From Sphingosinicella sp942492965 (GTDB lineage Bacteria; Pseudomonadota; Alphaproteobacteria; Sphingomonadales; Sphingomonadaceae), in assembly GCA_942492965.1 (NCBI GenBank), contig OW818656.1:2790001-2854000 (forward strand): a DNA stretch of 64,000 nt. Direction: 5' to 3'. How positions within the stretch are numbered: position 1 is the stretch's first letter; every line of letters begins with the position of its first letter. The position numbers and the translations under genes are program-made. The notes beneath the pieces were generated by a model that searched no databases, was not told where the DNA came from, and was given only the letters and a program-made list of their open reading frames with translations. Shown in pieces: positions 1-10,801 of the stretch.

Positions 1-632
1 CCCTCGACGCGCTCGATGAGCGTGCGCCGCCCGGCGAGGTAGAGCGTGAGCGCGCCCGACAGCACGACGACCGCCGCGGCGGACGAGGCGAAGCCATCGA
101 GCCGGGTGACGAGCGTGACTGCGAACGCGACCATATAGGCCATCGCCGCGAGCGGCATCGGCGAGAGGGCGACAATGCCGAGCACGAGCATCGAAATAGA
201 GAGAACGAGCGCGAACGGTATGTCGCTGATGACCGGAAGCGTGCTCCAAAGAAGCCCCGCCGCGGCGCTCAGCGTCACGAGACCGCGCGCCGTATCGGCG
301 ACCTCACCCGCCTTCGGCTGGGCTTCACGCAGCCCGAACACCGCGAACAACGTCGTCAGCACGCCGCCCGCCGCAAGCCATGCGCCCTGGATCGAGGCGG
401 TGAGCGGTACGTGCCACAGCGTGACGCCCGCCCAGATCAGCGCGCCGATCGCCGCGAACAGCGGAACCGTGGGGCGGAGATCAAGCAGCTGCCGGTGCGT
501 GTTGGCAATCTCGGTGCGCGAGCCGAGGCGCGGCAGCGCGATGCCAGCCAGCCAGTTCCGGGGCTCGCGAAGGTTCGCGGCGGGATCGGCGCCCACGGTT
601 TCGCGGATCGGTTTGGCGGGGCGGCTGCGCAT
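1..632 (-). CDS. Membrane protein, N-terminal part (runs off left edge)
   Basis: The frame opens with ATG at 632, one base after the TGA of the upstream diguanylate cyclase gene, and stays open to the window edge, giving about 210 residues. A basic, cytoplasmic-looking N-terminus of about 50 residues is followed by a series of hydrophobic segments (for example PTVPLFAAIGALIWAGV and ALVLSISMLVLGIVAL), so this is a multi-helix membrane sensor region. The C-terminal part is missing. Close coupling to a GGDEF gene suggests that the lost part could be another GGDEF/EAL or sensor kinase output domain, but that is inference only. Confidence 0.6.
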   Translation of the reverse strand, partial: MRSRPAKPIRETVGADPAANLREPRNWLAGIALPRLGSRTEIANTHRQLLDLRPTVPLFAAIGALIWAGVTLWHVPLTASIQGAWLAAGGVLTTLFAVFGLREAQPKAGEVADTARGLVTLSAAAGLLWSTLPVISDIPFALVLSISMLVLGIVALSPMPLAAMAYMVAFAVTLVTRLDGFASSAAAVVVLSGALTLYLAGRRTLIERVE

Positions 633-633
633 C

Positions 634-2385
634 TCAGGCCGCCGTCGCAACAGCCGTGCCGGGCCCGGTGGCGGCGACGTGCCGATCGCGCCCGGTCCTC
701 TTGGCCTCGTAGAGTGCCGTATCGGCGTGCCTGTAGACCTGCCGCCAAGTGCGGTCGTCGGCGATGATGCCCGATGCGGAGCCGATGCTGACGGTGATGC
801 GGACGCCATCTGTCATCGGTGTTGCGCGGAAGGCGCGGAGGATCGTTCCGGCGGTGTCGTCGCGCTCGCTGAAGGGCACGATGAGCGCGAATTCCTCGCC
901 GCCGAGGCGGCCGACGACCGCGCCCGCCGGGGAGACGCTCTCGATCAGCCGTGAGGCCTCGCGCAGCACACGGTCGCCGAATTCGTGCCCGAAACCGTCG
1001 TTGACGGTCTTGAAGTGATCGATGTCGATCAGCAGCAGACGCGACTTCAGCTTGCCTTTGCCGCTGCGGCGGATGCCGTATTCGATAAAGGCGCGGCGGT
1101 TGAGAAGTCCGGTCAGCGCGTCGGTTTCGGCAAGGTAGGTCAGTTCGATCTCGCGAGCGCGCGCTTCGTCGCGCTCGGCACGAATGTTGGAGATGCGGTA
1201 GGCGATGCCGATCATGCTCAGCACGCATTCAAGGCACATCGCGTAGAAATAGCTGTCTTCGATGAACGCGCTTGTTTCCATGAAGCCGAGCGCGACGAGG
1301 ATGCGGGCGAAGGCCCCGGCAAGCGGCACGGCCCAGGCCACCGTGTAGATGAGGATGATGCGGCTGCCCCGACGCCACGCGATGATCGCCATCGGGAAGA
1401 TCAGCGCCATCGTAACCGCGCCGAGGATGTTCACCACGGCGAGCGGGACATGAAGCAGTGCCGGCGCCTGGAACAGCGTGATGAGCGCGATGACGCCCGC
1501 GCCGACCTGCAATGTCGCGAGCATGATGCCGGTGATCGCCAGCCGCATGTGCACGGTGCCGCGCTCCAGCAGCGTGATCGTGAAAACGACCGCGAACCAC
1601 AGCATCACGGGCAAAACGGCCTCTGCGGCGACATTGCCGAGCATGGGCGGCAATCCTGCGGGAAGCATCCGCATCAGGATGCCGGATGCGGCAAGGCCGT
1701 AAAGCAGGGTCGCGGCGGTCATGCCGCAGTAGAAGAAGAGGAAGGCGTAGCGCAGCCAGACAAGCAGCACGAGATTGAAGAACAAGGTGGCGAAGATCAC
1801 GCCGCCGAACAGGCCATAAATCAGAGATTGTCTCTCGATTTCAATGGCTTCCACCCGGGGGGTCTCCACCGCTGGACGAACGAATGCGCCGCGCGGATCG
1901 ACGACTTTCTCGGCGTGCAGCGCGATGGTTTCGATCGTTCCCGCCCGCCACGGGATGCGCAGCCGGAACATGCCGCCGAGTTCCGTGTGGCTCGCGGCGG
2001 AGGCGGCATCGTGGCGTATCGTCCAGACGGTGCCGTCGGCATAGCGGACGTAGAGTGTAACCTTTTCGAAAAGCGTCTGTTTGAGGTGGACGGACAAGGG
2101 CTCGCCGGGCTTCTGCGCGAGGTCGAGGCCGGATTTCACCAGCCAGGCGTCGCGCATCTTGCCCGTGGAGAGCCCCCCGGGGCAGTCGCCGCGAGCGGCC
2201 CGCGCCATCGCGCCGGAAAGGCCGAGATCCTTGTGATCGGGGAAAATGCACGCGTTCGTGCCGATATCGAGCGTAACGCGCGCGTTCGCGGTCGAAGAAA
2301 TGGCCAGCGCGCAAAAAAGCAGTCCCGCAAGCAGGAACAGCCCGCGCCGGGCGAGCACGGCGGTTATGCCGAAAAAACCATGCAT
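634..2385 (-). CDS. 7TMR-DISM type diguanylate cyclase (GGDEF protein)
   Basis: The 583-residue protein has a signal peptide (residues 1-36), a periplasmic beta-rich domain of the 7TMR-DISM extracellular type (about 40-185), seven transmembrane helices (about 190-400) and a C-terminal GGDEF domain. The active-site motif reads GGEEF near residues 495-499, preceded by a normal substrate-binding region (LLLIDIDHFKTVNDGFGHEFGD), so it should make c-di-GMP from two GTP in response to a periplasmic signal. No EAL domain is present. The stop codon lies one base before the start of the next membrane protein gene, which implies co-translation. The ligand is unknown. Confidence 0.88.
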   Translation of the reverse strand: MHGFFGITAVLARRGLFLLAGLLFCALAISSTANARVTLDIGTNACIFPDHKDLGLSGAMARAARGDCPGGLSTGKMRDAWLVKSGLDLAQKPGEPLSVHLKQTLFEKVTLYVRYADGTVWTIRHDAASAASHTELGGMFRLRIPWRAGTIETIALHAEKVVDPRGAFVRPAVETPRVEAIEIERQSLIYGLFGGVIFATLFFNLVLLVWLRYAFLFFYCGMTAATLLYGLAASGILMRMLPAGLPPMLGNVAAEAVLPVMLWFAVVFTITLLERGTVHMRLAITGIMLATLQVGAGVIALITLFQAPALLHVPLAVVNILGAVTMALIFPMAIIAWRRGSRIILIYTVAWAVPLAGAFARILVALGFMETSAFIEDSYFYAMCLECVLSMIGIAYRISNIRAERDEARAREIELTYLAETDALTGLLNRRAFIEYGIRRSGKGKLKSRLLLIDIDHFKTVNDGFGHEFGDRVLREASRLIESVSPAGAVVGRLGGEEFALIVPFSERDDTAGTILRAFRATPMTDGVRITVSIGSASGIIADDRTWRQVYRHADTALYEAKRTGRDRHVAATGPGTAVATAA

Positions 2386-2483
2386 CCTCTTTAGGTTAAC
2401 GCAGCGGATGATAACGATTCGCTAATTACGTTCTTCTTTGCGCAATCTTGACCGTGGCGCACCTTGCTTTATGTCCGGCGCGC

Positions 2484-3143
2484 ATGGACGTACGGACAGA
2501 CACGGCCGGAAAAATCGAGCGGCGCGGCATCCTTTTCGTGCTGTCTTCCCCTTCGGGCGCGGGCAAAACCACGATGGCGCGGCGTCTGCTCGCAGCGGAA
2601 CCGCAGATGGCGGTTTCCGTGTCGGCGACCACGCGCGCCAAGCGCCCCGGCGAGGTGGACGGCATCGACTATCACTTCCGCACCGAGGCGCAGTTCGAGC
2701 GCATGGTCGACGCCGGCGAGTTCCTGGAATGGGCGCATGTCTTCGGCAACCGCTACGGGACGCCGCGCGCCGCCGTCGAGACCGCGCTCCGCATGGGCCG
2801 CGACGTGCTGTTCGACGTGGACTGGCAGGGCACGCAGCAGCTCGCACAGGCGATGGGCGACGATGTCGTCTCCATCTTTCTGCTGCCACCGACGATGGCC
2901 GAGCTGGAACGCCGCCTGCGCGCGCGCCGCACCGACAGCGAAGAGGTCATCGAGGGCCGCATGGCACGCGCCGCCGCCGAAATCAGCCATTGGCCCGAAT
3001 ACGACTATGTGCTCGTCAACGAGGACATGCACGACTGCTTCGAGCAGATTCACATCATCGTTCACGCCGAGCGGCTGAGGCGGCAGCGCCGGGGCGCGTG
3101 GCTTACCGAATTCACCCGCGAGATGGTGGGAAAACAAGGCTGA
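2484..3143 (+). CDS. gmk: Guanylate kinase
   Basis: Guanylate kinase phosphorylates GMP to GDP with ATP in purine nucleotide metabolism. From ATG 2484 the protein has 219 residues, close to the family norm. The P-loop SPSGAGKT lies at residues 22-29, followed by the GMP-binding region (SVSATTRAKRPGEVDGIDYHF) and the lid segment rich in Arg (RLRARRTDSEEVIEGRM). A TTG 36 bases upstream is in frame, but the ATG gives the usual N-terminus just before the first beta strand. The gene stands alone on the plus strand, divergent from the diguanylate cyclase. Confidence 0.95.
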   Translation: MDVRTDTAGKIERRGILFVLSSPSGAGKTTMARRLLAAEPQMAVSVSATTRAKRPGEVDGIDYHFRTEAQFERMVDAGEFLEWAHVFGNRYGTPRAAVETALRMGRDVLFDVDWQGTQQLAQAMGDDVVSIFLLPPTMAELERRLRARRTDSEEVIEGRMARAAAEISHWPEYDYVLVNEDMHDCFEQIHIIVHAERLRRQRRGAWLTEFTREMVGKQG

Positions 3144-3218
3144 CCGTGCGCGGGGCAGGGGGTTAACGCCGGCCTCTCGCGTACCTATGTGATTGCCGAA
3201 AACATCACGGGACGGACG

Positions 3219-4703
3219 ATGAAAGCGAACCGATCACTCTGGCTGCTGGCCGCGGGCGCAATCGCGGGTACGAGCTTCGCCATGGCCATCGACAAGATCG
3301 AGCCGCAGGCCTCGGCGCAGCAGGTGGCGGCACTTGCCGCGGCCGCCGCGCCGCCCGAAACGCCGCGCCGCGTGCCGACGAGCAATACCGAGCTGATGCT
3401 CTCCTACGCGCCGCTCGTGAAGGCGAGCGTGCCGGCCGTCGTCAACGTCTACACCGCGCGCGTGAACCGCACGCGCCGCGATCCGTTCTGGGATCTGTTC
3501 TTCGGCGGCGGGCGCATGACACCGCAGCCGCGCGTCGAGCAGTCGCTCGGCTCGGGCGTCATCGTCGACGGCTCCGGGCTCATCGTCACCAACAACCACG
3601 TTGTCGAGGGCGCGGACGAGATCAAGGTGGCGCTCGCAGACCGGCGCGAGTTTCCGGCCAAGCTGATGTTCACCGACAAGCAGCTCGATCTTGCGCTGCT
3701 GAAGGTGGAAACCGGCGGCGTCGCGCTTCCCGTCGTGCCGCTCGGCGACAGCGACAGCGCGGAGGTCGGCGACGTCGTTATCGCCATCGGCAATCCCTTT
3801 GGCGTCGGCCAGACCGTGACGCACGGCATCGTCTCCGCGCTTGCGCGCACCGGCGTCGGCATCAGCGACTACCAGTTCTTCGTGCAGACGGACGCGGCCA
3901 TCAACCCCGGCAACTCGGGCGGCGCGCTCATCGGCATGGACGGGCGCCTCGTCGGCATCAACACCGCGATCTACTCGCGCTCGGGCGGGTCGAACGGCAT
4001 CGGTTTCGCGATCCCCGCCAACATGGTGCGCCAGTTCATCGCGGGCGCGAAAACCGGCAAGATTTCAAGGCCCTGGCTCGGCATGGCGGGCCAGCCGGTA
4101 ACGGGCGAGATCGCCCGCGCCTCCGGCCTCGACCGGCCGATGGGCGTCGTCATCAACGAGGTGACGAAGGGCTCGCCCGCCGAGCGTGCGGGCGTGCGGG
4201 TGGGGGACATCATCTATGCCGTGGACGGCAAGGATGCCTCCGACCCCGATACGCTGCGCTACCTCGTTGCCAGCAAGCCGGTGGGCGAGACGGTGAAACT
4301 GACGCTTCTGCGCGGCGGCAAGGCGGAGAACGTGGCGCTGAAGCTCGTCGCGCCACCCGAAGTGCCGGCGCGCGACACGACGCTCCTCGCCGGGCGCTCG
4401 ATCCTCGCGGGCATCACGGTTGCGAACCTCTCGCCGGCACTCTCCGCCGAGCTTGGCGGCGGGCTGCCCGATGCGGGCGTCGTGGTGATCGGCGCTGATC
4501 CGCGCGCGCCTGCGCTGCGTTTCGGGCTCGTCCAGCCGGGCGACATCCTCGAAGCGGTGAACGGCCGCGCGGTGGCGAGCGCGAAGGGGCTGCAGGCGCA
4601 GGCGAACGATGCTGCCGCCGAGATGACGCTGCGCATGAGCCGGGGCGGAAGCACGCGCGAATGCTATTTCCGCGCGCCGTCCTCGCTGCAGTGCCGGGGC
4701 TGA
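3219..4703 (+). CDS. Do-like periplasmic serine protease (HtrA/Deg family)
   Basis: This 494-residue protein begins with an N-terminal signal/anchor segment (residues 5-23). It carries a trypsin-like protease domain with the catalytic triad His127 (NNHVVEG), Asp157 (QLDLALLKV) and Ser233 (NPGNSGGAL). Two PDZ domains follow at about 280-370 and 395-490. HtrA/DegP/DegQ proteins degrade or refold misfolded envelope proteins. The ATG at 3219 was chosen because the hydrophobic segment follows two basic residues; an in-frame GTG at 3189 would add ten residues before it. Its 3' end lies six bases from the convergent pccA. Confidence 0.92.
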   Translation: MKANRSLWLLAAGAIAGTSFAMAIDKIEPQASAQQVAALAAAAAPPETPRRVPTSNTELMLSYAPLVKASVPAVVNVYTARVNRTRRDPFWDLFFGGGRMTPQPRVEQSLGSGVIVDGSGLIVTNNHVVEGADEIKVALADRREFPAKLMFTDKQLDLALLKVETGGVALPVVPLGDSDSAEVGDVVIAIGNPFGVGQTVTHGIVSALARTGVGISDYQFFVQTDAAINPGNSGGALIGMDGRLVGINTAIYSRSGGSNGIGFAIPANMVRQFIAGAKTGKISRPWLGMAGQPVTGEIARASGLDRPMGVVINEVTKGSPAERAGVRVGDIIYAVDGKDASDPDTLRYLVASKPVGETVKLTLLRGGKAENVALKLVAPPEVPARDTTLLAGRSILAGITVANLSPALSAELGGGLPDAGVVVIGADPRAPALRFGLVQPGDILEAVNGRAVASAKGLQAQANDAAAEMTLRMSRGGSTRECYFRAPSSLQCRG

Positions 4704-4709
4704 GGCGCC

Positions 4710-6728
<2,019 letters not shown>

Positions 6729-6788
6729 GAAAGGCGCCGCCCCCCGAAACCAATGACGCGGACCTTCAAGCGGCGATGCGCGGCGGCG

Positions 6789-7865
6789 TCAAGTCTTGAG
6801 GAGACTAAGGAAGGCTTCATCAGCGACGCCGCGCCCTTCCGCCTGCTGCAGAAGGTCGAAGTCGCCGCGGTGGTTCACCTCCACAAACGAGGGTCCGGCC
6901 GGCGTGATGGCGACGTCCCAGCCCTGCACGGGAATGCCCGCGAGACCCGCCGCGGCGAAGCGCACCGCGTCCAGCGTTTCCACCCAGAATGGCAGCCGCC
7001 AACCGGCGAAGGCGGCGCCCGTGTCGGGGTGGCTTTCGATCGTCCGGTGATCAGCGCCGACGCCCGAATGCACCCGCAGCACCTCACCCGTTGCGGCATC
7101 GACTTGTCCGAGCATGTTGCCGCTTTTGCCGCTGCGATAGTTATCGGTCATGTTGCGGCCGACCGGGATGCGGAAGGCGATGCGATGCACGCGCGGGCCT
7201 TCCGGGAGGAGCAGCACCATGATCCGCAGCGTCGCCGCGCGCTGGCCGATGACACGCACGAGGTCGGCGTGCGGGACAATCAGTTCCTGAAAAATGAGCG
7301 GACCGGCCGAGCGGGTCCACATCTTTTCGACATAGTCCGCGACGCCGATCACGGTCCCGTCCAACATTCGGAGCGAATCCGATGCGTGATCGTAACCCTC
7401 CAGCAGCGCACAGCCCATGCCGAGCGCAAGATCGGACGGCTTTGCAAAAAGGGGGTAGGGGCAGGCCTCGCGCAGCCATGCGCCGAGCGCTTCGGGAGAG
7501 CCCAAAGTGGGCACGCCCGGATAGGTGCGGTAAGCGTGTCCGATTGCGACGATCTTCGGGTAGAGAACGCCGAGCCCGTCGAGAAACTGGTAGGTGAGCA
7601 GCTTGTCGTCGGCAACCCCGTCCCAGCGATGGTTGCCGATACGATAGACGGTCTCTTTGGCCCAGGAGCCCACGAAGGCGCGCTTCGAAGCAGGCGCCAT
7701 TTCGGGACGATACAGCCGCTGTTCGTAATATTCCTGCGGTCGCAGGCGGAACGGCCCGAAACGAAGCTGCACCATCTCGGTGAGCTCGGCGATCAGCGGA
7801 AGGCCGCCGTCGGCATTGCCCGCGCGCGCATAGCGCAGCGTGGCGGCGATGTTGCGCATACCCAT
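6789..7865 (-). CDS. Sugar-transfer-associated-type ATP-grasp protein (copy 2)
   Basis: The 358-residue protein starts at ATG 7865, one base after the upstream stop. The C-terminal two thirds match the ATPgrasp_ST family pattern: RIPVGRNMTDNY, then HPDTGAAF with a following LPFW, then GWDVAITPAGPSFVEVNHRGDFD, where Glu-x-Asn would bind Mg. Such enzymes activate a carboxylate as acyl phosphate for attack by an amine or other nucleophile. It is paralogous to the gene just upstream (shared RIPVG--MTDN, HPDTG and GWD-AF/IT motifs) but lacks the usual N-A-P-G after the Mg-binding Asn, having N-H-R-G instead. The substrate is unknown. Confidence 0.75.
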   Translation of the reverse strand: MGMRNIAATLRYARAGNADGGLPLIAELTEMVQLRFGPFRLRPQEYYEQRLYRPEMAPASKRAFVGSWAKETVYRIGNHRWDGVADDKLLTYQFLDGLGVLYPKIVAIGHAYRTYPGVPTLGSPEALGAWLREACPYPLFAKPSDLALGMGCALLEGYDHASDSLRMLDGTVIGVADYVEKMWTRSAGPLIFQELIVPHADLVRVIGQRAATLRIMVLLLPEGPRVHRIAFRIPVGRNMTDNYRSGKSGNMLGQVDAATGEVLRVHSGVGADHRTIESHPDTGAAFAGWRLPFWVETLDAVRFAAAGLAGIPVQGWDVAITPAGPSFVEVNHRGDFDLLQQAEGRGVADEAFLSLLKT

Positions 7866-7866
7866 C

Positions 7867-8955
7867 TCAGGCTGCCTTTCCGCGTGCGTGGAGCGCATCC
7901 GTATCGGCATCCATCAGCGGTTCGAGGTAGAGTTGCGGCAGGATGACACCCGGCGCGGCGTTCACTTCAATGAGCATCGACCCCTGATCGGTGAAGGCGA
8001 GGTCCCAGCCGGCGAACTTCAGTCCGGGCAGATAGGAAGCCGCCTGCTGTATGTCGGCGATCGCTTTCTTCCAGTCCGGCATCGTCAGCCGGGTAAACGG
8101 CACGCCCGTATCCGGATGACATTCGAGCGCATGCTGTTCCGGGCCGGTGCCGCGCGTCGCGGTGATGAGCTTACCGGTTTTGGGGTCGATCGCCGCGTAG
8201 GCATTGCCGGTAATGCCGCCCGCGAAATTATCGGTCATAGACGTGCCGACCGGAATGCGCAGCAACGCCCGCTTCACCTTGAACGTGCCCTCATGCGCGA
8301 ATGTCATCACGCGGACGGTGGCGAGCCGGTCTCCGATCACCGCAGCGACATCGGGATGCGGCCGCGCCAGCTCCTGAACGACGAATCCGCCATCGCGCGT
8401 GCCGCTGTGGCGCGCCACGAAATCATCGAGCGGGACGGTCTCTCCGCTGCCGAGGCTTACAACACCGGCGGCCGCGTCGACACAGCGCACAAGCGCCGCG
8501 CCGCGTCCGCGAATGTCGTCCACACGCTTGATGAAGAAAGGGTCATTCCCCCTTTGCGCGAAAAAAGCCCGGATCGCGTTGGAATCGCGCAGCGATGCGG
8601 CACCGGCGAACACACGCCACGGATGGATCACGGCAAGCACGCGCGGTGCGGGTAACTTCCAGGCGCGCATCATCGTGTAGAACAGCAGCTTATCCGTGCC
8701 GATGGCATAAAAGCGGCGATCATCGAAGCTGTAGAAGCGAGGCCGCGCCCACTCGTCCACGAAGCGCAGCTTGCGTTCCATGGGCAGACCCGGCGTGTAG
8801 AGACGATACTTGAAATAGGCCTCCGGCCGGATTCGGCCAGGGCCGAGCCGCAGCCGCACCATGTCGGCAAGCTGCCCGCCAATCGAACGTCCCGTTTGCG
8901 CCTTCGCGCGGCGGGCTGATTCCATGATTTGGCCGAGCGTGAGCCCGAGGTTCAT
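7867..8955 (-). CDS. Sugar-transfer-associated-type ATP-grasp protein (copy 1)
   Basis: The start ATG at 8955 overlaps the stop of the upstream ATP-grasp gene by four bases (ATGA), giving 362 residues. The N-terminal helical region (about 1-100) resembles that of its downstream paralogue (LGPGRIRPEAYFKYRLY versus FGPFRLRPQEYYEQRLY). The ATP-grasp core contains FFIKRVDDIRGRGA, RIPVGTSMTDNF, ECHPDTGVPF and GWDLAFTDQGSMLIEVNAAPG, the last carrying the Mg-binding Glu-x-Asn. PF14397-type proteins are often found in polysaccharide loci. Here two copies occur in tandem with a canonical ATP-grasp and a GNAT, which points to one small biosynthetic unit of unknown product. Confidence 0.77.
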   Translation of the reverse strand: MNLGLTLGQIMESARRAKAQTGRSIGGQLADMVRLRLGPGRIRPEAYFKYRLYTPGLPMERKLRFVDEWARPRFYSFDDRRFYAIGTDKLLFYTMMRAWKLPAPRVLAVIHPWRVFAGAASLRDSNAIRAFFAQRGNDPFFIKRVDDIRGRGAALVRCVDAAAGVVSLGSGETVPLDDFVARHSGTRDGGFVVQELARPHPDVAAVIGDRLATVRVMTFAHEGTFKVKRALLRIPVGTSMTDNFAGGITGNAYAAIDPKTGKLITATRGTGPEQHALECHPDTGVPFTRLTMPDWKKAIADIQQAASYLPGLKFAGWDLAFTDQGSMLIEVNAAPGVILPQLYLEPLMDADTDALHARGKAA

Positions 8956-10127
8956 AGGGTCGCTTTCTTCCGTAACGCGCGAATCTCGTTCGCGGCGAAG
9001 CGACCGAATTCCCGGAAATACAACGCCCTGTCTCCGGGAAAGTTTAAATCGGCATGAATGCGGGGATCGATGAAGCGCCATGCGAATGCGCCGAGCCGAG
9101 CCGCCTTGCTGCCGGGACGCCGCAGCGCGTTCGCGAGCCAGGCGAATTCGCCCGGAAACGTGTCGCGGCAGACGACACCCTGCCTGGGGCGGATCGGTGG
9201 GGGGATGCGGCCTTCGAGGAACCATTCGGCGGCGAGGCGGGGGAAATCGACGCCTGCGTGGAGATCGAGGTGCAGATATTGCCAGAAGCGGGCGTTCACC
9301 TCAATGACGTGGAAAGCGCCGCTGTCGTCGTCGCGCCGGTATTCCACCATCGCGCAGCCGATCCAGCCGAGCGCGGAAAGGCGGCGCACGGCATCTTCAT
9401 AAACGTCTTGATGCCATTCGCTGCGACGCAGCGACATCGTGCCCTTGCTGTGCGGCTCGGCATGACAATCGACGACGACGTTGCCGGCAAGCGCGCCATC
9501 GGGGCCCATCAGCAGGCTGACGCCCACCTGCCGCCCGGTGACGCCGCCCTGCACGAGAACGCTTTCGTAGCCCGCGGCAAGTGTCCGGCGGATGGCGTCC
9601 TCAGCCGCCTGCACGCTCAGGCACTGGTGGAAGCCGACGCCGACAACTTCGCCATCCGCACCCCGGCCGCCTTTCACGTAGATCGGCAGCGGAAAGCCCG
9701 AGAGGTCGGGGGTTTCGCCCGCGCGCGCCACCTGCGTTTTGGGATGATGGTCGAGCAGCCCGGCCGCGCGCCAACAGTCGTAGGCCGCGATTTTGTCGCC
9801 GCCCGCGTAGATGATCGCGGGATCGGGGGAGACGGGGAGGAGCGGGCTGAATTCGGAGAAACGCTCGCGCACGGCGGAAAGCAGCCCCCCCGAAGGCACG
9901 ATCATGCGGATGGCGTTTGCCTTCACATAGGCGGCGAGCCAGTCGCAGAAGGCCGGATCGCCGTAACGCGGATGCGTCGCCGTGTGCCGTGCGAAGGTCG
10001 ATCGCAGACCCATCGCGCGCGGGTCTGCCGCCACGGCGTGGGTTTCGTAGCCCGCGCGGCCGAGCGAACGCAGCGCTGCAAGCTGCGCGCGCGTCTGCAC
10101 ATCGGGGACGAGGATCGCGGGCTTCAC
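8952..10127 (-). CDS. ATP-grasp carboxylate ligase
   Basis: The 391-residue protein starts at GTG 10127, overlapping the upstream TGA by four bases (GTGA). An N-terminal Rossmann-like pre-ATP-grasp domain (PAILVPDVQTRAQLAALRSLG) is followed by the ATP-grasp fold: YVKGGRGADGE as the nucleotide lysine loop and VIEVNARFWQYLHLDLHAGVDFP as the metal-binding strand, typical of carbamoyl-phosphate-synthase-like ligases acting on amino acids or sugars. It is the most canonical ligase of the cassette and a good candidate for making an amide or ester bond. It is co-translated with a GNAT upstream and an ATPgrasp_ST protein downstream. Confidence 0.78.
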   Translation of the reverse strand: MKPAILVPDVQTRAQLAALRSLGRAGYETHAVAADPRAMGLRSTFARHTATHPRYGDPAFCDWLAAYVKANAIRMIVPSGGLLSAVRERFSEFSPLLPVSPDPAIIYAGGDKIAAYDCWRAAGLLDHHPKTQVARAGETPDLSGFPLPIYVKGGRGADGEVVGVGFHQCLSVQAAEDAIRRTLAAGYESVLVQGGVTGRQVGVSLLMGPDGALAGNVVVDCHAEPHSKGTMSLRRSEWHQDVYEDAVRRLSALGWIGCAMVEYRRDDDSGAFHVIEVNARFWQYLHLDLHAGVDFPRLAAEWFLEGRIPPPIRPRQGVVCRDTFPGEFAWLANALRRPGSKAARLGAFAWRFIDPRIHADLNFPGDRALYFREFGRFAANEIRALRKKATL

Positions 10128-10759
10128 GCGGCGTCCACGAAGCGGGCGTCGAACGCCGGGTCGATACGTTCGGCGGTCATGCGCGCGATGCCCAGCCGCC
10201 GGCGGGTGTGCAGCAGCGCGACCGGGCGCACGCCGGCTTTGCGGGCGCTCGCCAGCGCGGCAAGGTTCGTGCTTACGACACCGCTCACCGTCCAGCGCAT
10301 ACCGAGGTCCGCGATCAGATAGCGGATGCGCGCACGCTGCAGTGCGGTGTGAAGGCCGTGCCCGCGCGCCATGGGGTGCACGTAACCGCCGTAGAGCGTC
10401 GCCGTCCGTGCCGGCCACAATACGCGCTGGCCGACATGCGTGTAGGTCGTCTCTTCGGCATTCGGATGGGCAAGGCCATAGCCGAGCAGGGGGCCATCGG
10501 CGGCGGCAACCGTGAACAGCAGCGTCTTGCCTTCCGCGAGGCGCCGCTCGGCCGCGGCGATGAAGTCCTCGCGTGTCTGCCAGGGCACGGTCTGCTCGAA
10601 GCGGCGGACATGGTTCATGTCGTTGACGCGAACGTCGAGATCGGCGGGTGCGCCGATGCCGGGCGTGTCGGCGGCGAACAGATGCAGCGCATGGTCGCTC
10701 CACAACCGCACAACCGCTGGTTGCCGCGCTATCTTCGAAAGGATGCCGTCGCCGCTCAT
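10124..10759 (-). CDS. GNAT-fold N-acyltransferase-like protein
   Basis: This 211-residue protein is the first gene of the ATP-grasp cassette. The acetyl-CoA-binding part is visible near YGGYVHPMARGHGLHTALQRARIRYL, where R-G-H-G-L stands for the usual Q/R-x-x-G-x-G/A motif A, followed by WTVSGVVSTNLAALASARKAGVRP, the GNAT motif B region in which N-x-x-A-x-x-x-x-x-K-x-G is typical. It probably acylates an amino group on the molecule handled by the ligases. ATG 10759 is preferred over an upstream TTG at 10789. The 42-base gap to bioB allows read-through from it. The substrate is not deducible. Confidence 0.68.
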   Translation of the reverse strand: MSGDGILSKIARQPAVVRLWSDHALHLFAADTPGIGAPADLDVRVNDMNHVRRFEQTVPWQTREDFIAAAERRLAEGKTLLFTVAAADGPLLGYGLAHPNAEETTYTHVGQRVLWPARTATLYGGYVHPMARGHGLHTALQRARIRYLIADLGMRWTVSGVVSTNLAALASARKAGVRPVALLHTRRRLGIARMTAERIDPAFDARFVDAA

Positions 10760-10801
10760 GCGCGCCTGTCTACCGGTGGCGCGTTGCAAATGCGCTAATT
10801 T

